The notes beneath the pieces were generated by a model, which made no database searches, had not been told where the DNA came from, and was given only the letters and a program-made list of their open reading frames with translations. The translations under genes were made by a program, and so were the position numbers. A stretch of DNA of 64,000 nucleotides from Anopheles merus (Eukaryota > Arthropoda > Insecta > Diptera > Culicidae): positions 3,480,273 to 3,544,272 of the forward strand of contig NC_054083.1 of assembly GCF_017562075.2 (NCBI RefSeq), read 5' to 3'. Positions 32,030 to 44,039 of the stretch are shown piece by piece. Within the stretch, counting starts at the first letter, position 1; each line of letters begins with the position of its first letter.

Positions 32030-33593
32030 TAGGATACAATGCGTGTAGGAGGGGGTAAAATCGCTTGGCTCATTGAGAATACAGGCAATGTTGGCGCGAA
32101 GAAAACGCAACACTGCGGATTGTATGGAAAATGTTGCGCGTTCAATCCGATTGCCATGCGATTGTCCTGGGGGTTGGCGCAAAGTATTGGACAGAGCGAG
32201 AAACCGCCTGTGCACGAGACACCCAAACCCAAAACCACGCAGGGCAACTCGCTGCTAAAATGGAATGCACAGAACGCTGCGCTTAACTAACACCGAAAAC
32301 CCGCCGTTACACAACACAAGCATACAACACACCCAAAGAAAAATTGAAAGACACCGAAACACAGTATATATAAACCGGCTCGTAGCCGGTAAAATTAGCA
32401 GGAAAAATTGACTAACATCAAGCAAGCAACGGTGCTCCAGTGGGTAGAGGTTTCATTCCAGAAGCGATTCCATCGATATCGATGTGTGCGCTTTTCAATT
32501 TGGCTTGGATGAAACGTGCCTGTGCTTGTCTGGGGGCCCCTATACTTGTTTTGCAGATGTGTGCCGAAAACAGATAGCTGTTTTCACGCGAAAAATGGTA
32601 TTCACATCTCAAGTCTGAGATCGTGGAGCGTGACTGCTTTTAACACAAAACCTTAAATTTTCACGCGGGGCCCCTACTCAACTTTTGTGGTCAACTGACA
32701 AATAGGGGAAATCGGGAAGGGGTGGTATTCATATGTCCAAAAAGGAACTGGGCGATGTTAATATTAAAATGATGTTTTATCACTATTTACATACAACTTT
32801 TTGCGTGAAGACAAAATAAAAAACCGTTACAGCTATATTGAAGCCAAAACTCAAAGGTGGTTTCCGGGGCCCCAACGATTATGTGGACTCTTCGATGAAG
32901 GGGCCCCGTCGGTAAGGGCCCCCGTCGGTAAGGAGGTCCCGGCAATAAGGGGCCCCGTCAATAAGGGGCCCCATGTATTCGGTGTCTTGGTGTGGATGGT
33001 CGGTGCACGAGTTCACCAAAAAAACGCGGAGACACTTGCTGCTAAAATCCAAGGCACAGAACACAGAACAGAACGCTGCGTTTAACCACAAAGAAAACCC
33101 GTTACAACAGCCACAAGCACACATCATACACAGACAAAAATTTAAAGGCCCCTACACAAAATTTCAATACACCGGCTCGTAGCCGGAGAAATTAGCAGGA
33201 AAAACTGACACCAAGCTCTCGTCGCTTTAAAAAGCCTAGGAAGGTCGTTTGATCAACGGTGCTTCAGTGGGTTGAGGTTTCATTCGAGAAATGGTTAAAT
33301 CGATGTCATTGTGTGCGCTCTTGGCTGGGATGAACCGTCCTGTTCTTGTATACGAGGCCCCTGCTACCGCTTAGCGATTGTGTGCCGAAAGCAGACAGCT
33401 GTTTCACACGAAAAATGGTATTCACATTCCTGGCCTGGGATAGTGGATTGTGTGTGTCTTTTAATACAAAAACTAAAATTTTCATTCTTGGCCCTAATCG
33501 AACACATCAAGTTTGTGGACCGAAGAGAAGAGTAAATGGGAAAGGTTTCAGTTAGAAGGAAGGGGGGAAGGGTATAACCATACTCACGGAACC
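32030..33593. repeat. About 0.85-kb repeat in two tandem copies (second split by the BEL element)
   Basis: Paired blocks recur in order: GAACGCTGCG (32273, 33072), an ACCGGCTCGTAGCCGG hairpin (about 32373, 33171), GAAATTAGCAGGAAAAA-type sequence, GAGGTTTCATTC (about 32447, 33273) and AAACCGTTACAGCT (about 32821, and 39369 beyond the BEL element). A third diverged copy is at about 45050-45460. Non-coding; could be a satellite-like or Helitron-like repeat. Confidence 0.65.
32895..32972. repeat. GGGGCCCCGTCRRTAA minisatellite
   Basis: About four and a half units of 16-17 bp, each a GGGCCC core followed by GTCGGTAA or GTCAATAA. Confidence 0.85.
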
Positions 33594-33763
33594 TGTTAAG
33601 TATTGAATTAGTACAGATAGCCAAAAAACCGATGTTACATGATCGTTCCCAGGCGCTACACTAATCGTGCCTGAATAAGCGAATACATGTAAAGAATGAT
33701 AGGAAATAAAGTTAGTCTAAAACCAGAAGCCGCACGGAAAAGTTGTATCGAGAAACCCCTACA
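33594..33763 (+). repeat. BEL 5' LTR
   Basis: 170 bp. It differs from the 3' LTR by a 13-bp length difference (an extra block at about 33706-33718) and several substitutions, so the insertion is not very recent. Confidence 0.9.
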
Positions 33764-33765
33764 TA

Positions 33766-33786
33766 AAATTTGGTCCTTCGATCGGA
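33766..33786 (+). promoter_or_regulatory. Likely BEL primer binding region
   Basis: TTTGGTCCTTCGATCGG follows the 5' LTR by a few bases, as in insect BEL/Pao elements. The tRNA was not identified. Confidence 0.4.
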
Positions 33787-33855
33787 TTATTAAGTATTAC
33801 TGATAACTTTTACCGTTTTAAGTAATTGTTTAATTGGAGTAGTGAAAGTGCCGAA

Positions 33856-36800
33856 ATGTCGAATCCGGAAATATCTACATTTGTGGATGTGCAAGCATCG
33901 TCAAGTCCAAAGGAAACGACATCGATGGCAAGTGTAGTCGGACGTTTTCAAGCGCATTTAATGCGTAGGATGGATTCCCTCGTGAAAGCAGTGGAAGCTG
34001 CAGTTCCTGATTTGTCATACCTGCAAGCGTGTACGGAGCAGTTAACGACAATTGCGGCCGCCTTCGAGAGAAGGCACGCTTCGTTGCTGGAGACGGGCGA
34101 CGAAGTGCAGTAGGAGGAAGAAGAAAAGCGGTATGATGAGTTCGAGCAACGTCGCTTCGAGCTAACGGTATTGCTGAAGCGGCGTGAAGCAGAGATGTGT
34201 GTGTCTAACACGAAAGCGCAGGAGTATGCGGTGCCTAATACGGATGGGCAGGATCCAAGAGTGTCGAACCCCAAATCGAAAGTGCGTTTACCGGAAATTC
34301 CGTAACCTAATTTCGATGGTGCGCTAGAATCGTGGCCAACGTTTCGTGATGCATTTAGTAGCATGATTGATGGGCATCCTGGATTATCGGATGTAGATAA
34401 ATTAATTTATCTAAAACGAGTGGTTTCCAAAGAAGCAGCACAAGTAAACGACGCAGTAGAAACGACAGTAGCAAATTATAGCGTTGCTGAAAACCCGCTA
34501 CGAAAATAAAAAAAGTTTTAGTGCGGCGCTATCTGGATGATCTTTTCGCCATTTCTCCCGCAAAACGTGAAAGTTACGAGTCCCTCACCATTTTGCTAGA
34601 CGGTTTCGAGCGAACGATCAAAATGGTGGAGAAAGTTGGTGTCTGTACGAATGGTTGGAATGTGCTTTTGGCGCACATGTTATGCGACAAATTGGATTCT
34701 AACACTCGAAAGGAATGGGAAACTCATCATCGAAGTAGTGAAGTAGCAGATTATGAGGAATTGGTGAATTTTCTGCGACAGCACGCTATGCTCCTACAAG
34801 CTTTGCCCAGTGCAAAGGAAACTGCCCCTCACGCACACACTAACCACGGTCGACAAAAATGGAAGCAAGCGTGTGCAACCGTAAATGTTATAGAAAAGAA
34901 ATGTACATTGTGTAACCGAGAGAACCATTCCGCCTTTAAGTGTGACACCTTTCGAAACCTGCCTGTACGGTACGAAAAAGTGAAAGAGAAAGGACTTTGC
35001 ATAAATTGCTTGGCGCCAGACCATCGCGTACGAGAATGCACCTCCAGCACATGTCGTGTGTGTAAGCTGAAGCATCACACTATGTTACATCGAACGCCGA
35101 TTGAACCATCGTCTACGGTTGCCGCGAGTGTTCCTGAGAGTACGGTGACAACATCAACGAGAGCGACATCTTTCATCGAACCGAACAATACGGTGATGCT
35201 GACCCCGACCGCGAACCAACCGGTGCCTACAAAATCTATATTGTTGCCAACTGTCCTGCTAACTGTCGTCGCATCGAATGGCAACAAAATGATCGCACGC
35301 GCATTACTGGATGGAGGAGCGCAAGTGAATCTCATCTCAGAACGTTTAGTGCAAGGTTTACGAGCGCAAAGGCTACGAGATCATCTTGCGATTGGAGCAG
35401 TGGGCAGAGGCAGCCAAACATCAACTCATTCGGTAAATGTGGTGATTCATTCGCAATGTACTAATTTTTGCTTTCCTTTAAGGTTGCACGTGCTACTTGA
35501 GATCATGTGGAACCTTCCGTCAGTTAAGGTTGATCAGCAACAATGGGAACTACCACCGAACGTTAAGCTAGCTGACCCAACCTGTGCAGAGATTGGCGCA
35601 ATCGATATGCTTCTCGGAAGGGAGGTGTATAATGAAATGTTGTTGAACGGGTCACTTAGGCTACAATCGGAAGAAAATAATTTGTTACTGCAAGAGACTT
35701 CATTTGGATGGGTAGTGTCGGGAAAATCTATGATATGCAGAAGTTTAAATCAAAGAAGTCTGGTTAACGTAGCGTGCATCGATGAATCGTTAGATGAGAG
35801 GCTAAAGCAGTTTTGGGAGATAGAAGCGTGCCAGTCAGGGAATATGTTTTCGCCTGAAGAATCGAAATGCGAAGCGATATTTGAAAGCATTACAAAACTG
35901 GGAATCGATGGGAAATTCATAGTAGCATTGTCGAAAGATGTGGAAAGGATTAGGAGAATAGGAAACTCTTACGAAATAGCAATACGTCGACTCCACTCGC
36001 TGAATCGTCGTCTAATCGCCAACCCTGAGTTGAAACAACAGTATCAGGAATTTCTAGATGAATATTTAGAACTCAATCACATGGAAGAGATTAGATCAAG
36101 CTCTAAAGTCATAAACGAACCCACGTATTACATGCCACACAATTGCATTATTCGTCCGGACAGCCTTACGACCAAACTGAGGGTTGTTTCTGATGCCTCT
36201 TGTGCAACTGAGTCTGGAGTTTCACTAAACGATGCTTTGTTAGTTGGCCCTGTGATTCAAGACGATTTGATTAGTATCGTACTGCGTTTTCGCATCCCGA
36301 GATACGCAGTGACCGCAAACATCGAGAAGATGTATAGACAGATATGGATAAGAGAGGCAGACCGTCCACTTCAACGACTGGGGAGATTAAAATGGTGGCG
36401 GAATTCGAGAGTTTCAGCTTAAGACTGTAACGTACGGGACATCGTCAGCTCCGTACCTGGCGACAAAATGTCTTCAGGCACTAGCAAACGAGTCAAATTT
36501 ATCATACCCGATAGCTTCAAAGATTTTGAAGTCAGATTTCTATATGGATGATATGATTAGCGGAGTGGACACGGTAGAACATAGGGAGGATGGTTTGCAA
36601 TGAGCTGTCAGAATTATTGCATTCTGCGGGATTTCATTTGAAGAAGTGGGCATCAAATTCCATAGAGATACTGAATTTCCTTCCACCCGATCTTGGAGAA
36701 ATGGGCTCGGAGCTGCTGATTGATCCCCATAAGTCGATAAAAACTTTGGGTCTGAAATGGAAACCCGGCACAAGATGTACTTACATTCAGCATCCCAAAA

Positions 36801-38564
36801 TGGCATAAGGAGGATAACATTACTAAACGGACGGTTGTGTCAGACGCAGCGCGCTTGTATGATCCTTTGGGGTTGATCGGGCCAGTGATCGTAATGACAA
36901 AATGCTTCTTACAAGTCCTGTGGGAAAAAAGGTCTGCTGGGATGAACCATTAGAGGAAGAACTACGCGTAAATTGGAAGAAGTTTAAACAAGGCATAGAA
37001 GACGTTGAAAGGATCGCAGTCCCACGAAGGGTGATAGGAGATGCAGCAAACAGCATTGAGATTCACGGCTTTAGCGATGCATCAGAAAGGGCCTATGGTG
37101 CCTGCTTGTATATGCGAACGATTTCGGCGAATGGTACCATAACAGTACAGCTGCTATGTGCCAAATCAAGAGTAGCACCAATAGAAAATGGCAAAAGGCA
37201 AACAAGAGTAACCCTTCCAAGACTAGAGCTTTCAAGTGCCTTATTGTTGTGCCATCTGTGACAGAAGGTTAAAGCAAGCTTGAAGCAAGCAACGAAGGGA
37301 GTATTTTGGGTGGACTCTATAATTGTGTTATACTGGATAGCTGCCAATCCATCTCGATGGAAACCTTTTGTAGCGAACAGGATCGGACACAATGGTTCCA
37401 TGTATCTGGTGAAGATAATCCGGTAGATATTATATCTAGAGGTATGTCCTCCAGTGAATTGTTGCACAGCGAACTTTGGTGGCACGGACCCAAATGGCTG
37501 AGACATAGCAACGAATGGGCATCAAGTATCACTGCCCCTGATGTAACTTCGCACCAGAACAACTAGAAGAACGCGCTATAGTCAATGACAGTTACATCCA
37601 AAGCTACTAATCCTGTGTTCGCTCTTCGGTCATCATACACAGCCCTATTGCGATTAGTGGCGTTCATTTTACGGTTCTGTCATAACAGCAAGAGAGTAAA
37701 CCGACACCAACGACGAAGCGGAGTCCTACAGCTCTTAGAGTTGAGGCAAGCCTGTAATGTACTCATGCGGATGACACAAGCGGAAACCTTTGTAGAACAG
37801 ATCAAGAACGTGAAGAAAGGTCAAGTTAAGGGATCGTCCAAGCTAAAATCGCTAGCCCCTATATTAGTAGACGATATTTTATGCGTGGGCGGAAGGCTTC
37901 AAAATGCACCCATTTCGAACACTCGAAAACATCCAATCATCTTGGATCCTAATCACCCATTCACCACGTTGATTATGCAATCGTACCATCACCAGTTTAA
38001 GCATCCGGCTCCGCAACTACTAATATCAATAGTTCGAGAAATATTCTAGCCACTGCGTGCGCACAACCTTGCTCGAAGGGTTGTACATAACTGTGTAAAT
38101 GCTTACGCAGCAAACCTACTTGTATGGAGCAATTAATGGGTGATCTGCCTCCAGAAAGAGTAACTCCTACCCTTTCCTTTCTAAATACCGGAGTAGATCT
38201 ATGTGGACCGTTGTGGTATCGACTAGCACCACGAAAAGCAACACCGATGAATTGTTTTGTGCCAGTCTTCGTATGTCTAGTGACTAAGGCCGTTCATGTG
38301 GAACTGGTAGTTGATTGGTCCACACAAGCATTTATTTCAACGCTCAAACGTTTTGTGGCTCGAAGAGGTAAGCCAGCCAAAAACTTTCGTGGAGCAGCTC
38401 GAGTACTGAAGGAACTATACGATCTGTTCAAATCGCAACAAGCACAAGAAGCGATAACAACGCAATGCGTTTCTGAAGGAATTGAATTCAAATTCATTTC
38501 ACCACGCTCGCCAAACTTTGGAGGATTATGGGAAGCGGCCATAAAGAGTTTGAAAGGCATCTAA
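33856..38564 (+). pseudogene. BEL/Pao Gag-Pol, multiply broken
   Basis: Gag starts at 33856. In-frame stops at 34111 (TAG) and 34303 (TAA) and a frame change near 34500 interrupt it. The longest open piece, 34521-36422 (633 codons), holds the Gag C-terminus, three zinc-knuckle-like motifs (CTLCNRENHSAFKC, CINCLAPDHRVREC, CRVCKLKHH), the aspartic protease (ALLDGGAQVN) and the first RT blocks. RT then shifts frame near 36400, and the catalytic FYMDDMISG is at about 36535-36560. RNase H-like HGFSDASERAYGACLY lies at about 37060. Integrase pieces are 37585-38049 (zinc-binding part) and 38124-38564 (core). In the core the stretch that should carry the second catalytic aspartate (an SDN motif) is missing between ARRGKP and NFRG. 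No functional product is expected. Confidence 0.85.
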
Positions 38565-39130
38565 ATTGCACATTTGGTGCTACCATACTTCTGAAGGAAG
38601 ACCTTGAGACGTTGTTGATTAAAATCGATGCATGTTTAGATTCACGGCCACTAACACAACTATCCACAGATCCGGAGGATTTGGAGGTTTTAACTCCGGG
38701 GCACTTCTGAATCCATCGCAGTTTGGTGTCTACGGCTGAACCATCATATGAAGGCATCGAAGTCAATCGTTTGGATCGTTTCCAGAAAATTTAAGAGTTT
38801 GTCCGTCGTATGTGGAAAAAGTGGAAGACCGATTACCTATCCGGACTCCATCCCCGTACTTAATGGACAAGACAAAGGAATAATATTAGTATTGGAACGA
38901 TTAAAGAAGACAATTTGCCACCGTTGAAATCGGCTGTGGGACGAGTCACACGAATCTTTGAAGGCAATGATGGCAACATACGTGTAGTAGAGGTTCGGAC
39001 GAAAGAAGGAGAGTATCGACGCTGTATATCAAAAATATGTGTATTACCGATCCAACAAGAAGAATAGCTACGGATAGGAAAATTGTTACAGGAAGAGTCG
39101 TAGAAAGTAAGCTTTCCACGGGGGGCGGTA

Positions 39131-39287
39131 TGTTAAGTAATGAATTAGTACAGATAGCCAAAAAAGCGATGTTACACAATCGTTCCCAGGCGCTACACTA
39201 ATCGCACCCGAATAAGCGAATACATGTAAAGAAAGTTAGTCTAAAACCAGAAGCCGAACGGAAAAGTTGTATCGAGAAACCCCTGCA
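39131..39287 (+). repeat. BEL 3' LTR
   Basis: 157 bp, pairs with 33594-33763, followed by target duplication GAACC. Confidence 0.9.
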
Positions 39288-39409
39288 GAACCTAAGGACC
39301 ATGTTCATTTACAATATATATGGTTTTTATCGACTATTTAAATTTTTGCGAATACAACAAGACCAAAAACCGTTACAGCTGCATCTAGATACAACCATAT
39401 ACAGCCTTA

Positions 39410-40248
39410 GGGCGGTGGCAACGCTCATCCGATGCGATTTTATCGGACGCTTCTGTCAAACACTATTTCGGCTTATATTGCAAAAATTCGAATGATTTGA
39501 ATTGTTAAACCATTATTAAAAAAATAATTTCATATTGTTCCTACCAGTGTTGTTAATTGTCGGCATTTTTTATGATATTCGCAGTAAGCGGGTGTCAAAA
39601 TCATTTTTTGATCATGATATTCATGGTAACCATGACACGACTTTACAAAAGCGACAATCATTTGTGCAATAACAATCATTGCTTTTGCGATGATATGATT
39701 GCAAAAAATGTAGAATGAATGTCATTTGACATTTTTCATGAGACGCCAGAACTGCTTAATCGTGCATTTATCGATACTTAGCCATTAGACCACTTGATAT
39801 TTTCACTCATTCAACCAGGAAAATGGTGTTATCTTACAGGAGTATAGAAATTCACGCGAAAACACGAAAAAGGACCCATTTTCGATGAAGATCTAATTCA
39901 CTTGAAGTACGGCAAAATCAAAAAGTCAAATGATTGTAGCAAAAAAAATATCATCGTGTCAAATGATATTTTTTCCGTGATTGTCGAATTAATGCTTGGA
40001 TCTAGAATGCGATGCTTCAAAAAGTATCATTTTGTAAAATTTTATATCGAGGACTATCACCGTTCGCTACACTGGTTCCTACATAAACTGCATGATTACA
40101 TTGACAGATAAAATCGAATGCGACGATCCGACGGAATAAAAATTATTTGATTCCGTCGTACGACGAAATCGCACGTCCGACGTTATCTGTCAAATCCCAT
40201 ATAAATCTCGTTTGATTAAATCGCATCGGATGAGCGCTGCCACGGGCC
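39410..40248. mobile_element. PIF/Harbinger-type MITE, 839 bp
   Basis: The ends are inverted repeats of about 35 bp (GGGCGGTGGCAACGCTCATC at the left, GGCCCGTGGCAGCGCTCATC inverted at the right), both continuing into CGATGCGATTT. TTA flanks both sides (39407-39409 and 40249-40251). A 3-bp TTA duplication and GG-starting ends point to Harbinger. Internally there are several hairpin-like ATGATAT/GACAATCAT segments and no transposase. Confidence 0.75.
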
Positions 40249-40264
40249 TTAATACGAAGAACAA

Positions 40265-43258
40265 CCCGGCAGGCAATTGACAGCTAAACTGACGGCGCCG
40301 GAGGAGGAGAAACGGGCGCCCAACCGTGCATGGCTCAGGCGCCCAACGGAAGACATGATTGGGCGTGGGGGGGTACGGATGAAACGGACCTCCCGTTCTT
40401 TCGTGTATTGTTTACATTCGCTTATCCGTATATTTGTTTCATTCGGGTTGTATATCAACACAGCTTATTTTCAAATTGACTGTTACTTTATTGAAAATTA
40501 ATTATTCTAAAAATACACTATTTTTCATACAAACCTTATTCAGCGCACGAAAACGTTTATCACGGAGATTTGCAGCATTCACCTGTAATTAAATTGAAAC
40601 ATAAAACATAAAATAAGTAAAGAAAGTTATTTGCGTTTCACATAAATTAAGCGTTGAGAATGCAATACATTACCATTAATTATGAGAAACCAAAACAACA
40701 TGTTTGTTTCATTAAACATGTTCAAACAATTGGTTGTCGTCACCGAGGACTAAGCCAGCTTCATCGTTTTGGCAGCATTCCGTTACCCAGGCGTGATTGT
40801 CCTTCGTGATGAAGTGTAACTAACCGACCGTACATGGTGTGGCATTGATGAGAACGGTTTATCTGAAACTAAAGAAAGAAGACATTTTTACATATTTTTC
40901 ATTTGCACGCTTCCTACCCGCACCAGTGTAACCAGTGCTAGCGGACGAGCTAACACCCAATACTATGCCATAGATTTGGGCACGGTTGTTGCGTGTTGCC
41001 CTGTGGGCCCGGCATGTTTTTACACTCTCGGAACGTACCTCTGTGGCCCAAACATCTGTGCTAGCATTTTCAGAGCGCAAGTATCGCCTTGCAATCATAA
41101 CGCGTCTACCACGTCCATTCGTTCGGCGTACGTTTGCTCCAGGTGGTTGCTGTCCGCTTGGGCTTGCTCCAATATGCTGCGCTTCATACGGCAGCTGTAA
41201 TTCTCAAGACAGCTGAAATAGGCAATATAAGAGAAAAATATTGTTAGAAGAGCGTAATCCATGTAAACCATTAATTTTAATTATATTACTTTAATCGTCA
41301 ATTTGTCTTTCTCTTACATTTTACACTGTTGCTAATTTCGGTAGCTTAGGTAAGCTAACAGTACGACGATTATCTGGATACCGCCAATTACCGGCTCGTA
41401 GATGCATGAACGCATTCATCATCACTGAAGATTTGGTACATCCATAACAGTCCGCCTCACACGACGAAATTATTAGCAGTTGCGATCTGATACACGACGC
41501 CTAAACGCGATGAGAAAAAAACACATCAAAAACGTTTTAGATGAAAAATATAATGTCGGTTTAGCTTAATAAACATTAAAATGAAATAATTATTTTGCTT
41601 TTTCGCACGGCATATTAGCTGAAAAGAAAAAATGAACATTGTTAACCAGTTTATCAAACTGTCTTTCTATTACTTTAGATACTGTCAGACTTACTTCAAC
41701 TTTGCTTCAATTTAGCATGGATCCAAGTTTCAGCCGATATGCATGTTGGTGCCCGGTGACCCACGGGGTTTTCCGCTGTTTCCAGTGTGGTGGACAAAGG
41801 TTTCTTTCCATCTAACTAGAAATAACTACACCGATTTAGGAATACTTTTTAGTTCTATATTTTTCGGGCAGCGTTTCCTCTTAGTTTACAGTTTCCTTAA
41901 TGACCTAATTCCTATTCCTAACCCTTATTTATACTACTTCTTTTCGCGCCAAAATTTACGCAGCATTTTTCTATTGGCTACAAGTATTTATCTTAAACAT
42001 ATCTTATGTGGCTATTAGCTTATCTCCCTATCCTATTCTATCGTATACCCTATATTCTGTCCTTATCTAGCTAATGCATTTTTATGTAATTTACTTGCTA
42101 TAATTATTCTTTTAATATAATTATCCTTAATTATCTATAATTATCCTTCCTATCATACCATAAACGATCGCTACCACAATTGCTTACTATAATTGATTAT
42201 TTCTAGTATTATACTAATTGCCTAACTATCAGGCGCTACACCAGTTTGTGGTAGTCCGGTGGTTTTTATAAAGCAGTGACTCCCACATTCTCCAGACGGT
42301 GCCGGAGGATGAGGAATACGAACGCGTGCTCTAATTCTGTCTTTGCGGTGGCATTAATCGAATCAGAACAGGTGCAGTATGATCCGACTACAGCGCGATG
42401 GTGAGTAACCCGGAAACACCAAGAATGGGTACATAAAACGCGGGTATGTGATGAGTAGCTTGGCGACATTCGGTAGTACAAGCAACAGGCACAATAATCA
42501 TCGACACCCCACCATATCCTCTTCCTTCTTCACAAGTCCTTAGACTCCTCCCACTCATTCATAAGTCTGCGCATCTGCGCATCGAAATGCAGTATAAAAG
42601 GAAGTTGTGGAAGAGTCTCAAGTGCCACTTTCTTTATATTTTTTTTCTGTTGATGAAAATAGATGCATGAAGCGCACAGATAATGGTGATTTAAAATGAG
42701 CAGTCTACAATACTGAATTCTATGAAGGGTATAAGAAGAAAAGCGGAGAGTTTAGCAATTTAAAAAATCGGAAATGAACAACAGTTTGATGCATTTTTAG
42801 CAAAAATAGCTGGAGATGATTTTGCATTTTGCAGTTATACTTAAATAATAGATGCAGATATCAGCAGCCAGGATGCCAACAACAGGAGGCTTTAGACGTA
42901 ATGTTTGATAGGACTTTTCTTGCACGGTGTAGTTGGGAAAGATCGTCATGAAAAAATAGCTTTTAGTAACTGCTCAAATACAGCGCTTATTTAAGTCTTT
43001 CGCCACAAACCACGTGGGAATAGACGTAGATATAGAATATGATAAAGAATATTTAAAAAGAAAACTGACACATGCACCGGCAAGAGTAAACATGCAGGGA
43101 AATGTTAAAACAAGCTGAGATAGAAGGAAGAAATAAACGTTTATTTATTTTGTTAAATTGCTCTACCTATTTATAGTTGCTGTTTATATATTACATATTA
43201 TTTATTGATAAACACATTGCTTTTCCATTTTTATTAATCGTAGTATCCTATTGATACT
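40265..43258 (-). repeat. Right arm of large inverted repeat
   Basis: Reverse complement of 787-4102 with scattered substitutions. It carries a solo LTR (41786-42240) absent from the left arm and lacks the left-specific 715-bp segment. The last base shared with the left arm is 43258, but the left partner is cut there by an LTR insertion, so this arm may extend further right. Confidence 0.85.
41786..42240. mobile_element. Solo LTR, 455 bp
   Basis: Begins TGTGGTGG, ends GGCGCTACA and is flanked by the 4-bp duplication CCAG (41782-41785 and 42241-42244). The left arm keeps the empty site with one CCAG. The type of parent element is unknown, and the orientation was not determined. Confidence 0.8.
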
Positions 43259-43552
43259 ATATTTATCAATCGCCTTTTATCTATTCTTTTCTAATTTTAC
43301 AAATTAAATGAAAAATTGTACCTTTTATTGTACCTATCACACAGCTAGTGGTACGTAATACACATTTGCTTTGGTAGCTTTCAGGGGCAATGCTTGTTTA
43401 AGATAAAAAAATGTAAAATGGCTGTTGGTTTCATTTTGCAAATCACTAACAGCCATCGCGTTTTTGCTCCTATCATTTATTGAACTTTATTGCCCACTGT
43501 CAACCGTTTGACCGAGGAGGAACAACGCTAACGATATTTCGGAAAATAAAAA
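43259..43552. other. AT-rich spacer, no gene recognised
   Basis: AT-rich with a small hairpin (AATGGCTGTT with AACAGCCAT, near 43416 and 43448). Nothing else seen. Confidence 0.4.
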
Positions 43553-43717
43553 ATGCTGTTGCATCTTAATAGATATAAACAAAATGCGTTAACAGCAATA
43601 ACACGATTACACGACGACAATACGACCATAACAAACTCTGGTGTCAATCGTCGCGGTCAAGCAACATCAACTAAACCCGAGAAAGGCCGGGATAAGCTGT
43701 TGGAGCAATTTACTTAA
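43553..43717 (+). CDS. Possible 54-residue ORF or coding remnant
   Basis: An ATG-to-TAA frame with balanced, polar, protein-like composition (Asp, Asn, Thr, Lys and Arg spread evenly). The DNA just upstream also reads like coding sequence in an adjacent frame (TVNRLTEEEQR, then a stop), so this may be the remains of a larger gene. No family recognised. Confidence 0.2.
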   Translation: MLLHLNRYKQNALTAITRLHDDNTTITNSGVNRRGQATSTKPEKGRDKLLEQFT

Positions 43718-44039
43718 AAGAACAACAAAAAACATATGTCGATGGAGCACTAATGCTCAAATTAATAAATAAACGAATTAATGAATAATTAGATAAACAC
43801 ATGCATTCATAAGCTCTATATAAATGTTACTATCGATTGTTTACAACGATGTTCGCAGTGTGCCGTAACTCTCTTCAATTCCCAAACTTGATATAATTTC
43901 CACCTGAAACGAAATGCTCATCCGGTTGTTGCTCTGACCGCGCAGTTTCCATAAGGCCCGCGCTGAGGATGCAAGGTTGTTGTAAACAAAAATAAGGATA
44001 AAAAATCTAAAAATAAAAAGAATCAAAGTTTCCTTACCA

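Larger units (their letters stand above)
33594..39287 (+). mobile_element. BEL/Pao LTR retrotransposon, complete outline, decayed coding
   Basis: LTRs at 33594-33763 and 39131-39287 begin TGTTAAG and end TACA or TGCA. A 5-bp duplication GAACC flanks the element (33589-33593 and 39288-39292). The internal order is Gag with zinc knuckles, protease, RT, RNase H, integrase, as in BEL/Pao. The purine-rich tract GGGGGGCGGTA precedes the 3' LTR. It sits inside the second unit of the 0.85-kb repeat. Confidence 0.92.

Noticed and set aside
32030..33593. Possible ribosomal or structural RNA because of GGCTCGTAGCC hairpins
   Set aside because: The hairpins are short, flanking sequence is poorly conserved between copies, and no known RNA family was recognised.
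787..43258. Polinton/Maverick interpretation of the inverted-repeat-bounded 42 kb
   Set aside because: The visible arm begins with AG, but no protein-primed polymerase, packaging ATPase, capsid or Polinton integrase is present, the arm edge is an LTR insertion, and no 6-bp duplication is seen.
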